Source: Sporobolomyces roseus
Taxonomy: Eukaryota; Basidiomycota; Microbotryomycetes; Sporidiobolales; Sporidiobolaceae
DNA length: 64,000 nt
Assembly: GCA_016617785.1 (NCBI GenBank)
Contig: JADILM010000001.1
Coordinates: forward strand, 992,001 to 1,056,000
Direction: 5' to 3'
Shown here: piece after piece, positions 39,843 through 51,657 of the stretch
Position numbering within the stretch: the first letter of the stretch is position 1
How the letters are laid out: each line of letters opens with the position of its first letter
Notes under the pieces: generated by a model
The model's database searches: none
Told to the model about the DNA's origin: nothing
What the model saw: only the letters and a program-made list of their open reading frames with translations
Program-made: the position numbers and the translations under genes

Positions 39843-42800
39843 ATGCCTCCTCGAGCAAGATCTTCTACTTCTGCTAGTACGAGTGCTGCGCCCGACCTAC
39901 CAATAGACGAGGATGAAGAAGAATCAAAAGAGATAACGGTATCATCGACATCAACAAAGAAAGGTGGGAAATCAACTGCTGGATCGAGTACTGCTAGTCC
40001 GAGTGGGAGTAAACCTGCTAAGAAGAAGAGTCAGAGACCCTCTTGGTCGGTACGCTCTCATCCCTTCCCCTCCTATCTCCTATTCCCTTCCTTATCTTCA
40101 TTCGGCAAAGTGGGCGAGAGCTGATTTGAACCCTGTTCCTCTTGTTGCTTCGTCTTACAGTGTACTGAATGTACAAGGTAAGCCTCAGCTCTCTTTCCTC
40201 CGTCGATTTCGGAGTGGTTTCAACGATACGAAGTCTCTCGCAACGAATCTTCGCTATTTCCCTGGTTCCCTAAACCCGAATGCTGATCTCCCCAGCTCTC
40301 CTTCACAGACGAAAGATCAGATGTGATCGAGTCGTACCCGGTTGTAACCAGTGTATCAAGCGAGGCAAAGTCCAGTGAGTTCTGTTTTCATCGAAACTCG
40401 CAACTTACTCTGTTCAGAAACTGATCACACGCTCTCCGCTCGACAGTCTCTGTCGTCTCGATCAAGACGTCGACCTCGGTTTTGGCGGTCCTCCACCTAA
40501 CTTTCAGCCCTCAACTTCCGCTGCCGGTGCCGCTTCTCTCGCTTCAAACATTCCTCCCGGTCAACCACGATTAGCGACCGCGACCGAATACGACGCGATC
40601 ACTCGTTCAGTCAACGTCGTTCGTCAACGACTGTGTCACCTCGAACGAGTCATGCGTGCTTTCGTTCCTCAATCTGGAAGCTTCGATGAGAATGGTCAAC
40701 CACTTTTCGGAATCAACATGGATCTTCTCGCTGCGACGGCGACAATGTCGAGGGAACAGAGCGTCGGATATGAAGGAGCAGGAGGAGGAGCAGGAGCGAT
40801 GCCAGTAACGCCAGGATTGCCGGTTCCGCCCGCGCAAGATTCGTTCAATGGAAATGGAGGAGAATATGAACCGAAAGCAGGATTCGAAGACGCTCACTTC
40901 TCGCTACCTCCAGCTCCGATGTCTCTGGGAAGAGTACGAGATAGTGAAGGTGAAAGGAGAATGGCGGACAGTGATGGAGAAGTCGAAGCGGCAGTGACTT
41001 TGGAGTACCTCGTTCGTCTCACCTCTTCCTTTTCTTCTCTGCCGTTCGACCTGATCTTTCCATCGATATAGGCACTCGGTCGAGACCGCAAAGAAGACCA
41101 CTTCCATCGAGCAGAACTTCGCAGACCCGAAGAAGACGACGAATCTACTTCTCCCGCTCAACTCCCGAACGCGTCATCTGCCGAATCGATCTCTGCACCT
41201 CAAGGCGAGACGGTCACAGCTGCTGGAGCTTTTGAGGCTCCCTTCACGTCGAATGGTCGTCAAACGCACAAAGATATCGCCGAAATCCTTCCCTCACCAG
41301 CACTCTCCGAATTTATCATCAATTACTCGCTCGATCAAGTGTGCTGGCAACACGGAGCAGTACACGCTGGACAGTTCAAAGCGGAACATCTCGAGTTCTT
41401 GAGTTGGGGAGAGAAGCGAGCGGAATTGGTCAATCAAAGTTTCCTGGCGTTGTACTTTGCGCTGTGCTGTATCGGAGTCAAACACATGTCGGAACAAGAT
41501 GCTTTAGCGGGAGGGATCTCTGCAGGTGAGCTTCTTCGTTTGTCCTCAGGTACGTAAGTGAGCCAAGCTGATTGTTTCTCCTGAACAGACGATCGAAAAC
41601 GCTTGCCTCGCCTTTACTTCGACGCTGCTATCGCTGCCCTCCATCGCGCCAACTTCCTCTCGAAACATTCGATCTACACAATTCAAACCATCGTGATTGT
41701 CGTCGTTACCTGTCAAGATGTTGGAGGATCAGATCTCATCGCTACGTTACTCGCTTGCGGAATTCGAATTGCTCAACATCTCAACATTCATCGATTCGGG
41801 AGTGATCAGGAATGGGAGAGTAGGAGGAGAGCGAATGGTATCGATCCGAAGAGTCGAGAAGGGATTAAAGGATTGATTCAGAGGGAGTTGAGGAAGAGGT
41901 TGTGGTACGCTTTGACCATCGAGGTAAGTACATTTCACCGATTCTTGCATGAGCTGTGTGATTCTCACGCTTTTCTCGCTTTTTGCAGGATTGGCTCAGT
42001 ATTCCTTTCAGACGCGCTTGCAGTATCTCGCCTACTCACTTTACGACTCCACTTCCTTCGAATTGTCACGACTCCGATCTCTCCGCTGGCGACATGATTC
42101 AGCGTCCTCACGACGAGCCGACTACCGTCACGAAGATCCTCTTCACCTATCAAGTCGCAGCCTGCATTCGTCGTTTCTTCGAAGATGTCAACTGTTCGAC
42201 CACTCGAGGAGGACCCAGCTACGAACTCTGTCTCGACGTCGATAGACAGATCAGAGCAATCATTAACGACGGTCCGTCTTTCCTCAAGGTTGATCATGCT
42301 GGATCAGAAGAATGGGTCAAGAATCTCAGGCATTACTACATCATCTCAGTCTCTCGTCAGTCTCGCTCTCGAGTCCCTTGATCGACCGCCTACTCTTCAA
42401 CTGACTCGCTGCCCTTTCATCTGCAGACAAACTGCTCATCTGTCACCGAGTCTTCCTCGGACGTTCTTTCCGAGATCCTCGATACGCCTACTCTCGCAGA
42501 TCAGCCATCGAAGCAGCTCGGAGTGTCATTCAAGAGATCGCTCGAGGAGGTCACCCACACTACCAGCAACTCTGGACTCTCCCCTTTCACACGATCGCTG
42601 CCTCAACCACTATCATTCTCGACATCTTTCAATCTTCTTCCGCTGATCCCGACACGCCGAACAAACGTCAAGAAGTACAAGTCGCGCTCGAGGAATTGAG
42701 GAAACTGTCGGATGAAGGTTCTTCAATCGCATCTCGAGGTGTTCAACTACTTTCGACTCTCCTCGCCGAAGAAGCGAAACACCGTCGTACTACGATTCCT

Positions 42801-43322
42801 CCTATCGACTCGCGCAAGAGGAAGGCGAGTGGTTCTGCTCTTGGAGAAGGAGAACGATTCGGGGACGTTGCGAAACGAGTAGCTTCAAATAGTCGAACTT
42901 CACTCAACGGTGAATCCCCTTCCTCTTCCCTTCAAGCTTCTCCCAACTTTGCCTCGACCACTTTCCCTTACTTCGCTCCTACCCTTCCCTCCGCAAACAC
43001 TGGTGTCAGCTTTGAACACCAATCTCCAGCTGATTCTCACCTCTCTGATGGATTGAATCAAGACGCTTTCGATGCGATTCTACAAGGTCTCAACGGGTAC
43101 TCGGGAAGTGAAACATTGGGAGATGTAGGTGGATCGAACGGGATGGCAGGAATAGCAGGAGACGCTGCGACAGCTGAATTTTGGAGAAACTTTGATTCAA
43201 CTTTCGAACCGAGCGCTCTCGAGATGCTGGGAGGATTGGCTGATGCTGGAATGGACTTCGATGGGATGTCGGGTGCTGGAGTAGGAACGCCGACGAATGG
43301 AGGATTCGCAACTCCTTGGTGA
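39843..43322 (+). CDS. Zn(II)2Cys6 fungal transcription factor
   Basis: The start is ATG 39843. The N-terminus is Ser/Thr/Lys-rich (KPAKKKSQRPSWS). The binuclear zinc cluster CTECTRRKIRCDRVVPGCNQC...C (CX2CX6CX6CX2CX8C) is assembled from exon 1 (39843-40049), a 17-nt exon (40161-40177), exon 3 (40309-40374) and exon 4 from 40447. A coiled-coil-like linker follows (NVVRQRLCHLERVMRAF), then the fungal-specific middle homology region (LSEFIINYSLDQVCWQHGAVH, RRRANGIDPKSREGIKG, WYALTIE, DWLSIPFR). The C-terminus is Gly/Ser-rich and ends DGMSGAGVGTPTNGG. Nuclear DNA-binding regulator; the regulon is unknown. Several more introns lie between 41020 and 42720. Confidence 0.9.
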
Positions 43323-43452
43323 AGAAACAAAGTAGGAATTTGACAGATTTGCAAGCAAGTGACATTTTTACAGCACAGGAACGATCGAGAGAGAGAGAGG
43401 GGTATGAAAAACTGAGAGGTATGTATGCGAGCGAGTGGGGGTAAAAGGAGGT

Positions 43453-46257
43453 CTACGTGGTTTTAGGTTTCTTTGCAGTTGAGCCACCCTTGCTAGCAGC
43501 GGCACGCTTTTCGGGTTTCTTCGTGGAGCTGAGCTGAGCCTTGTTCTTGTATCCATGCTTCTTGCATTCCTCGTCGAAACTTTTGAAGAGTTCGTTGAAG
43601 TCGCAGTCCGAGAGAATGCCGAAGCAGTCGGCGTTTGCGAGTCCCAACGAGGTGATGCGAGGTGATCGAACACCGAAAGCGACTTTGGCGAGCAAGCGAG
43701 GGTCGTCACGGACTCCACAGGTTGCAAGGACGTAGTTGAGTTGCTTGTCGGTTGCGACAGAGGCACCACTCGCTTTGAAGGCGAGGCTCTTCCCACTCAA
43801 GCAGTGCTGTAACGATCAGGAGGTGTCAGTATACCTCGTCAAGCTCGCTCAAGGGAAAATAGGAGAACGTGACAGGGGAAGAGGAGAAGGGAAGAGAGGC
43901 AGGAAGTAGCGAAGAGGCAGAACTCACTGAACATTTCGAACATTTGCCATCAGGTACCGAGGTAGAATCACCGAAGTAGCTGGCAAGCGCATGAGCGAAG
44001 CCTGAAGAAGAGACGTTAAGATCAGCTTACGACGTCTTCGAAAAGAATGAGAATCGACAAACATTGGTCTTGACGGATAAAGTCACCGACACCTCGCAGA
44101 CGCTTGACATCGGCTTCTTCCCTTTCGTACATCTGATCGAAGAGTTTCTCGGCCATTTCATCGATCTCAGATTGCTCGGTCGGAAGAGGTTTGAGAACTG
44201 CATAGCGGTTTCTGACTCCGGTAACTTTGACTTCGCATAATCCTTGACTGTAGATTGCGAGATAGAGTCAGTGAGCTGAGAAAGTAGTGTTTCCTAAATT
44301 CGAGGTAATCAGAGAGAAATCCGATGCTTACTATTCCCATTGTGAGATCTGACGAACGATGACTTCACGGGTCGTTCCAGTTGTTGCGGCAGCGGCCAAC
44401 ACATCGATGGTGCACCAAGTTGGACCTTTTTTCCATGTCTTGCGGATCGCTTCAGCTGCATCAGAGTTGTGAGTGAGGATTTGTTGGAAAGCTGCAGGAT
44501 TTGAGGGAGCGCCTTTGATTTGGTAAGTCGTGTAGAAAGGGGTGACAGCGCTACAGTTCTTGAGGAGATCAGTCTGAGTATAATGAAAGGCAAGATATCT
44601 CGTCAAGCTCACCGAATGAGACCGAATTGCAGTTCGAGATTGGCGTAAAGCAGTGAGAGAGGGTTTCTCTGCGGATTGCAAAGCAGGAGAGCGTCGTCAG
44701 CTTTCATGAAGGCCTGTACTGACGGTCCGAGCTACTTACATCGATGTCAAACTCTTTGGCTTGATCGTAGAGCGAGAAATTGATTGTGTTGTCGCCTTCA
44801 TCGACCTTGCCCGCAAAGACCGCTTGTAGCCATTCCTTCATCGACTTCTGTGAAGGAGTGTTTGAGCGACTGTGGAAAGGAGCACGTAGTGAGCTGATGT
44901 CCAATCGAGGAAAAAAAAGGACTAGACCAACGCGAAACCTTCGAGAATAGGGAAATCGGATCCAGCGGGAATTAGGAGACACGTTGCAGGGAGACCATCT
45001 CGGCCAGCTCTTCCAACCTCTTGTCTATTGAAATAGATATGGATTAGCGTGAGATCAGATAGTAGAAAAGGGCTTGGCGAGCGAGCAGGGAAACATACGA
45101 ATAGTTCTCGAGAGTCTTCGGAAGATTGAAGTGAACGACGGCGCGAATGTTGGCCTTGTCAATTCCCATACCGAAAGCAATCGTAGCGACTACGACTCCT
45201 TCACCGTCGATGAACCAGTCCTGAACCTTTTTGCGATCCTCAGGTTTCATTCCCGCATGGTAGAAAGCTATCTCGTTAATATCCTTCGTCTTGAGTTCAG
45301 CGACGAGATCTTCCGCTTGTTGATGAGTAGTGACGTAGATGATTGCTGACGAGCCGCCGAGACCTTTGAGGAAAGGAACGAGAAGATTGATCTTTGATTT
45401 TGCAGATGAAGCAGGCTTGATGAGTAGGGAAAGGTTGGGTCGATAAGCTCCGGTAGAGAAGACTCCTTTTTCGACGTCGATGTCGAAACCATTCTCTGAT
45501 GCGCAGACGTCCTTGACGACGGAGGGAGTAGCGGTGGCGGTTAAGCAAAGTACTCTTTCGGCGGCGATTTCCTTTGCGAAACGGGCGACCTTGAGGTACT
45601 CAGCTCTGAATGATGGTCCCCACTCAGATACACAATGGGCTTCATCAACCGCGAGTAACGAGACGCGTTGATCGAGAATCATAGAGACGAATACTTCGTT
45701 GTTGAGCCTGCGAGAACGAACAAGCGTGAGCTATCCGCGTCGAACGCCATCGTGAATCGTTGACGCACCTTTCTGGAGCGACGTAGAGGATCTTCAACTC
45801 TCCGTTTCTCAACTTTGATCGAACTTCTGCCATTTCTTCTCCGGAGAGCGACGAGTCCATCGAAGCTGCTGATACTCCTCGTTTCTTGAGGGCTTGAACT
45901 TGATCCTTCATCAGCGCGATGAGTGGAGAGACGACTAAAGTGAGTCCTTCGAAGCACTATGAGAACCAAACTGTCAACTTGAGGAGAATGCGAAATCCAA
46001 AAGTGAAAACTTACGAGAGCAGGGATTTGAAAGCATAGCGACTTTCCTCCACCAGTTGGCATCAAGCAGAGTGTATTCTTGCCCTCTACGACCAAGCGTT
46101 CAATGACCTGAGTGGAAGGAAGAGGTGTTTGAGATATCAGTACTTCAACGAGATGATCCTGAGCAGACCTGGATAACGTAGTGCGTACCCTCTCCTGTTC
46201 ACCACGGAACCCATCATGCCCGAAACTGGCCTTGAGCATCTCTCTAGCTTGATCCAT
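43453..46257 (-). CDS. RecQ-family ATP-dependent DNA helicase
   Basis: The start is ATG 46257 (MDQAREMLKASFGHDGFRGEQE). A 3'-5' DNA helicase of recombination and repair. Helicase motifs in order: CLMPTGGGKSLCFQIPA (I), TLVVSPLIALMKDQV (Ia), LLAVDEAHCVSEWG (II, DEAH), LCLTATATPSVV (III), SAIIYVTTHQQAEDL (IV), VVVATIAFGMGIDKANIRAVVH (V) and QEVGRAGRDGLPATC (VI). The RecQ zinc-binding subdomain (CFAHALASYFGD...GKCSKCS-HCL) follows only after about 200 extra residues. The C-terminus is Lys-rich (KKPEKRAAASKGG, AKKPKTT), a likely nuclear signal. At least nine exons. The subfamily is uncertain. Confidence 0.9.
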
Positions 46258-47166
46258 CGTCTCTTAGGCTGTGGAGATCGAGAGGTTGAATGAGTGAAAG
46301 AGAGGTTGGCGGCTTTGTGATAGACCTAGCGCGGTCTCGATAGCGTAATGAGAGGTATGTGGGCTTTTTGTACTGGTTCTCGAGCTGATCTGAGGTGCAG
46401 AGGGTGAAGAAGCGGATATGTTAAAGGCAGAAAGTCGAAACCGCTCAAAACTTTCGCAAGAATGCATGAAACTGTTTCCTCTCGCTAGACAGATATCCTG
46501 AGCAGGCTGGATCTACTCTGAATTGAGAATCGGGAGGGCTCAAGCAATTTCGCAGGAGAGAAGAGCATTTGCGAACCGACTTTTCCGACGCAATGATCTT
46601 CTCGAGACTTCGCCAGGGACACTATATCGACGATCTATGACGGTCCACGCGAAAGAGAGACGAGAAAGAGACGAGAAAATGAGGGGGAAAGGCGAAGAAA
46701 CGGGCTTCTTCGTTTCCCTTCTCAAGCTTCTCTCGTCGCAATCATCTCTCCTCTCCTTCTCTCTCGAGCGACGTGATCTTGTTCTAGGTGACTTGATGAC
46801 TCGCAATCTCTTGGAATCAGAGCTCGTCAACTTACGCTGCAGGTCTTTCGAGAGAACGAAGATTCCGCTTTCTCGCTCACACTCGTTTGTTTCGTGGGAT
46901 GATCTCCCTTGAGTGTTTGGATCCCCCTCCAATCGCTACCAAGTCGATTCCACATGTCTGACAAAGAAAGAGAGAGAGAGTTCAAGTTTTGGTGCGACGG
47001 ACTTTCTTTCCCTTTCGGCTTTCGGATTTCGCCTCTCTCTTCCCTTCTTCTCACTTTCTCACTCTCTCTCTCCCACACCTCACTCAAACTCAATCTGTCA
47101 GTCTCTTACTCACCCCATACTCACTGAGAGATCACTGACTCTCACTCTAACGAGAAACAGTAAAAG
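46258..47166. promoter_or_regulatory. Intergenic region between RecQ and proprotein copy B
   Basis: No gene. It is the divergent promoter region for RecQ (minus) and copy B (plus). The last roughly 150 nt before copy B are strongly C/T-rich. Short frames in both orientations here overlap and have no domain. Confidence 0.45.
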
Positions 47167-47724
47167 ATGCACTTCTCCAAGATCGCAATCTCTCTCCTCT
47201 TCCTCGTTCCTACTGCACTCTCTCTCGCAGTCTCACCTGAATCTCCTTCTTCTAACTCTCTCCATCAACGCGATGTAACCTCTACTACTATTCCCGATTC
47301 AACTCCTTCAACTCCTCAAAGTGACAAAATCGAACCCAACGCACCTTTCTATCCTCCTTATCGTCCTCCTGGTCGACCTTGGTACCCTCCTTACCGACCT
47401 CCCTACTGTCGTTGGCAACCTTGGAGGTACGAATGTCGTCGTTGGGGAGGAGGAGGATACCGACCTTACGAAGAATCTACTCCTTCGAAAAGGGATGAAA
47501 TCGTCGAATCTTCCGACTTGAACTTGAACAAGAGGGATGTCGATGCAGATGGTTTCTACGGAGGAGGTGGAAACGGAGGAGGATATGGTTACGGTTATGG
47601 AAGGGGATATGGTTATGGGAGAGGATGGGGGTATGGAAGGGGAAGGGGATGGGGATACGGAAGGGGAGGATATTGGAAACGAGATCTAGATATCGACGAC
47701 GATGCTCAAGTCGATTACGAGTAG
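47167..47724 (+). CDS. Secreted Kex2-type proprotein with Pro/Tyr/Arg-rich and Gly/Tyr-rich modules (copy B)
   Basis: An intronless frame of 185 residues, paralogue of 14163-14720 in opposite orientation. The signal peptide is identical (residues 1-21). The propeptide (about 26-51) differs at many positions. From residue 52 to the end only two substitutions are seen (Glu to Asn near 119, Tyr to Asn near 136). The two Cys (81, 90), the three Lys-Arg sites (108-109, 122-123, 171-172) and the Gly/Tyr/Arg repeats are retained. About 115 nt after the stop are also identical. A secreted peptide precursor is inferred, with no assignable family. Such near-identity implies recent duplication or ongoing conversion. 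Confidence 0.8.
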   Translation: MHFSKIAISLLFLVPTALSLAVSPESPSSNSLHQRDVTSTTIPDSTPSTPQSDKIEPNAPFYPPYRPPGRPWYPPYRPPYCRWQPWRYECRRWGGGGYRPYEESTPSKRDEIVESSDLNLNKRDVDADGFYGGGGNGGGYGYGYGRGYGYGRGWGYGRGRGWGYGRGGYWKRDLDIDDDAQVDYE

Positions 47725-48817
47725 CTTTCTGTCTCTCTCTGTAGCTTGTAGTTACTTCGCTTTCATTCTGTTTATAGGTTTCTCTCCTTTGTTCTTCTTT
47801 CTTTGTACCTACTCTTCTCTCCCATTTGCAGCTTTCTCTCTTTCTCTCTTTCTCTCTGCGAACGTTGTTTGTCGTCTCCTACTCTTCTGGTCTGTATCCG
47901 AGCGAGAGACCTTGACTGGAATAAGCGAGAGTTGAATCAGCTCTTCGAAACATGAAATGTAGACGAGATGAGGAAGCTCTCGACAGCACCTGGCGTCCCT
48001 CAAACGAAGGCGAGTGTTGTCGAGAGGAACAGCAAAAGAGTAGAGTAAAGATAGTTCTCGATTACTCGACTCGTCGCGCAGAGGCGAGCAGAGAGCTTTG
48101 CGGAAAAGAATCGTAAAAGTCGGCGAATCGATTGCGCTGTCAAGGGAGACTCGATTTCAATGGGCTGAATACAAGCGATACAGCGAGTGAGAGTCCTGAA
48201 AGGTGGACTAGAGCGAAAGTAGCAGACGTGGCCAAGTTTCAGCATGACATTGAAACTGCGAAAGAGGTCAAAGCGGAGAACCTGAAAAGTTGACACTCAA
48301 CTTCTGCCGCTCTTTTGGCGTCGAGAGGTGACTTCATTGAATGTCGATACAACTGCACCACCTCTCAGATCGTATCGTTCGAAGTAGTAAAAGTCAATGC
48401 TGGAATCTCGCGCAATCGCACAAACGAGTCTTTCGTTACTCGCTGCTCTCTCTCTCCTTCGCCGACTCTTGAGAGCGTACGAGCACGAGCTGAAATGGTC
48501 AAATATGAGTCGGACAAACGGCAAATGTCTTTTGCAAACGGGAGAGACTAGGGGGAGAGCTTTTTTCGTTTTGTAATTTTTGTACTGATCAAAGCAAAGG
48601 AGAACGAGGACAGAGAGGCCAACGAGTAGGGATGTAACAGATGGAGACGGTGGAATAAGGGGAGAATAACGTATCGGTGAGCATCGACCACGAAGGACTC
48701 GTGAATCAGATCTCGAGTCTCATTCCTCCTCCTGCAGTAGTTTGGCCGTAGCGAAGTTGCTGACGGTGAGATAACGAGTGGGTAGGAGAAGACTTTGGAT
48801 CAAACAGGAGCCGTGAG
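47725..48817. repeat. 3' flank of proprotein copy B
   Basis: The first 500-600 bases are homologous to the minus-strand flank of copy A (13438-14162). Similarity decays after about 48300. The remainder (48300-48817) shows no gene and contains the 3' end of the next minus-strand gene. Confidence 0.65.
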
Positions 48818-49965
48818 CTACGGAGCTTTCACTTCGCAGTCGGAGGAGCAGAACATCAAGCTTACAGGAGACGAGGGAGGAGGAGTAGGAGGAGGGGGAA
48901 CGAGCTCGATGCGTTTCAAGTGACGATTCCACTGTACCCACATTCGAGTGATCAGCTCAGGTAGGCTCAGTAGCACGAGAAGAAGGGAGAGCTGCACCTT
49001 TTCGACGAGATTCCGTGGGATTGGAGGTTCTCGACCTTCGAATTGATCCGCGACGCGGACTCGGAAGAGCACAGTCAAACGCGAAGCTTGAGCTGTCACA
49101 GGGCGTTGGCTCCAGAGGCTGAGTTTGAGGTAGGTGACCGAGGGTGAGGTGAGCATACCGTCCTCTCTAAAACCGCCGAGGCGATGATCTATGCGAGAGT
49201 GGTCGTAAGCGCTGTCTGTGTCGAGTATGGCAACTCTGAGCTGCTCCCACGTCTCGTACAGGCTGTTGTCTAATCTATACAAGCGTGTCAGCAATGAACT
49301 GTGCAGATCGACGGAAAGCAGGAGAGGACTCACGTCTTCAACCATCGAAGTAAGTGTAGAGGGGAACTTCATAACCGTCAACGGTCTGCTCGTATCTCCA
49401 ATCCGCAAGCTTACCTTTTGCCATTTGCCATGCGACTGGATCTATCCGGAGAGGGAGATAACGAGGGAATGCGACTGCGCGAGGAAGGTCTACGGTTCCT
49501 GACGATCCTGTAGCGACCTTTTTGCGTAATATACGAAGATTGGTCCACTCTACCTCGTGCTCTTGACCTCTTCGAGCGAAGGGCTCGACCGGGAACCTGA
49601 CGTTGAGTAGAGATCTTCGATTCTCGGCGGGCGCGTAGCCTAGATCCACTTCGACACCAGATACATCGAAAGCATAGTTGACGCCCATATCTGGATCGTC
49701 AAACCTCATCGAGTCAGCATGCTTGGGCGAACAGCGGATAAGGGATTCGGAAAGTTTACCTCGTACAAAGTGGCTGTCTAAGCGACGGTAGTCGTGTCTT
49801 GCTGTAGTGAAGAGATGGAGGAGTGCGGAATCGTCGAGTTCTTGAATCATGGTTGTAGCGAACTCGACAAAGCGATCTATGAAAGTTTGTGCTCCCTGTT
49901 TCGACGATTCAATGAGTGAGTCACTTCTCGATCAGTCTGACAAGAGAGTATCTACGTACATGCAT
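48818..49965 (-). CDS. Uncharacterised protein with a probable C-terminal membrane segment
   Basis: A minus-strand gene of several exons. The readable path is (MH)GAQTFIDRFVEFATTMIQELDD, MGVNYAFDVSGVEVDLGYAP, RAVAFPRYLPLRIDPVAWQ, DGYEVPLYTYFDDNSLYETW, EQLRVAILDTDSAYDHSRID, then PSVTYLKLSLWSQRP, VEKVQLSLLLVLLSLPELIT and a Pro-rich tail. The stop is at 48818-48820. The start is unsure: ATG 49965 would make a two-codon first exon, and there may be further upstream coding exons toward 50170. The junction near 49340 needs a weak donor. No family is recognised. The hydrophobic LSLLLVLLSLPEL stretch suggests membrane attachment. Confidence 0.45.
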
Positions 49966-50416
49966 CAAAGTGCTGGTCACTGACGACGCAGGAATAGTCG
50001 GGGTAAGAGGAGAGAAACGGAGATGAAGGACAGAAGCGTCTCAAAAGGAGAATCTTGCGTTCTAACGGGGTCCGCGGGGAATCCGATCGAGGCTTGGGGC
50101 AGATATCGGCGACGTGGAAGCGTACTGGTAGAGTGCAGGGTGGAGGTAGACCTCTTGGTACGGGTCCTCAAGTACTGCAGCAGATAAACAGAGGGAAGAC
50201 CGAAGCAAGAGCGACCTCAGTTTTCACACCAGCTCACAAGCAGTAGTCGGACGAGCACAGAGACGAGATCAAGCGTGTTCAGGAGTCCAAGCGAGAATTG
50301 AAAGTGAAGGGTAGAAAGGAGAGAGAAGATTGGTTCATTTCAAACCCTTCTTCTTCAACAAGCATTCGACTATCTGTACCAGCTAGTACACCAACCATAC
50401 AAATAGAACATCAAGA

Positions 50417-51452
50417 ATGAGCATGCGTACCGCCCTTCAACCTACTCGAGCAGTTTGCCAAACTCTCGGATCTACTCGAGTTCTCTACCAACAGACTAAA
50501 CCTTACGGAGACCCATTCGAATACCACACTGCCGATGAGACTAGCTTGTGGAGTAGGGTCAGGAAAGCCCTCGTCGTCAATCCGTGAGTTCACTCTTTCT
50601 TTCTTTTCCTTGTCATCTCTCATCAAGATCAACGCACTCGGAGGGGAGCTGCAACACAACGCTGGGCGAGCACGTCCGAGTGTGTGGATCTAGAAGCTAG
50701 CTAGCAGGACCATCAAACCAGCCAATTCCTCGCGAGCCTCAACGCACTTCACTCGAACTCGTTCGCTAAATCGCTTCTCGCCATTGCTCCCCTCCCTCCG
50801 CAAACAGTGAATCCTCTTCCGGCAACCCTCTCCCAGCCAAGTTCCGTACTCCCGAACCCGCTTCCCGACCCGAGAAGTTCACTGTCCCTTCTTCAAAAGC
50901 TTCCGATGGTACGTTTCAATCTCTCGTCTCTCCTTCAGACACGAGAGCTGATCCGTTCTTATGTGTGCAGTCGCCGAGAACCCTTACTACAAGCGAGATT
51001 TCCGACGAGCGTTCCCCAAGACTGAAGTAGTCACTCAAGGAGAACTCGCGAAATTATTGATCGCTCAAGGTGGATTCCAAGCGTGCGTTTTCTGATCTTC
51101 CCTTCTCGTTACGCAATTCACTCAGCTTACTGAACCCTCGTACCCGCTACAGTCTCCCTCCCGTCTCTGCTCCCGAAGGATCCGAAACAACCGCGATCAC
51201 TGCCGATTCCCCCGCCCCTTCTCTCGCAGCTCTCTACACTTCCACTTCCGTCGCCGGTGGTTCATTCAAACCTCCTACTCCTCCCGGTGCCAAGTTCCGG
51301 TACGTTGCAGAACGAAATTTACCATCTTCCTCTTGTCGAGACTGACCGGTTGACTCATGTTGTCTTACAGATGGGCACCTGCAAAGGAAGATGCTCCTCA
51401 TGATCCTGATTCTTACTTCCCCATGTACCTCGCCAACACTACCCAAGCTTAA
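50417..51452 (+). CDS. NADH:ubiquinone oxidoreductase (complex I) 21 kDa-type subunit
   Basis: Start ATG 50417, stop TAA 51450-51452, about five exons. The N-terminus (MSMRTALQPTRAVCQTLGST) looks like a mitochondrial targeting sequence. The core RKALVVNP-ESSSGNPLPAKFRTP, DVAENPYYKRDFRRAFPKTEVVTQGELAKLL matches the fungal complex I 21 kDa subunit N-terminal domain (the NPxxKRDxRRxYP signature). The tail PPGAKFRWAPAKEDAPHDPDSYFPMYL fits a matrix- or membrane-peripheral accessory subunit. Expected location: mitochondrial inner membrane, NADH dehydrogenase complex. Confidence 0.8.
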
Positions 51453-51657
51453 ATTAACTGAGAGATTGATTTGGACGAAAAGAGGATAGATTCTTCATGA
51501 GTTTTTTTTGTGTTTTAGGTTTCTGCTGCAATATTTCGGTTTGTTCTTGTCCACTTCTAGCGGTCGTATCTGGTTTCCACGAGAAGATGAGGAAGTGATG
51601 CGTAGAAGTCTCATTATATACGTTACACAAAACTTGCTATAAATTAACTGAAATCAC

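Noticed and set aside
46523..46932. Overlapping open frames on both strands between RecQ and proprotein copy B
   Set aside because: Arg/Ser-rich low-complexity translations on both strands of the same stretch, with no domain and no splice logic.
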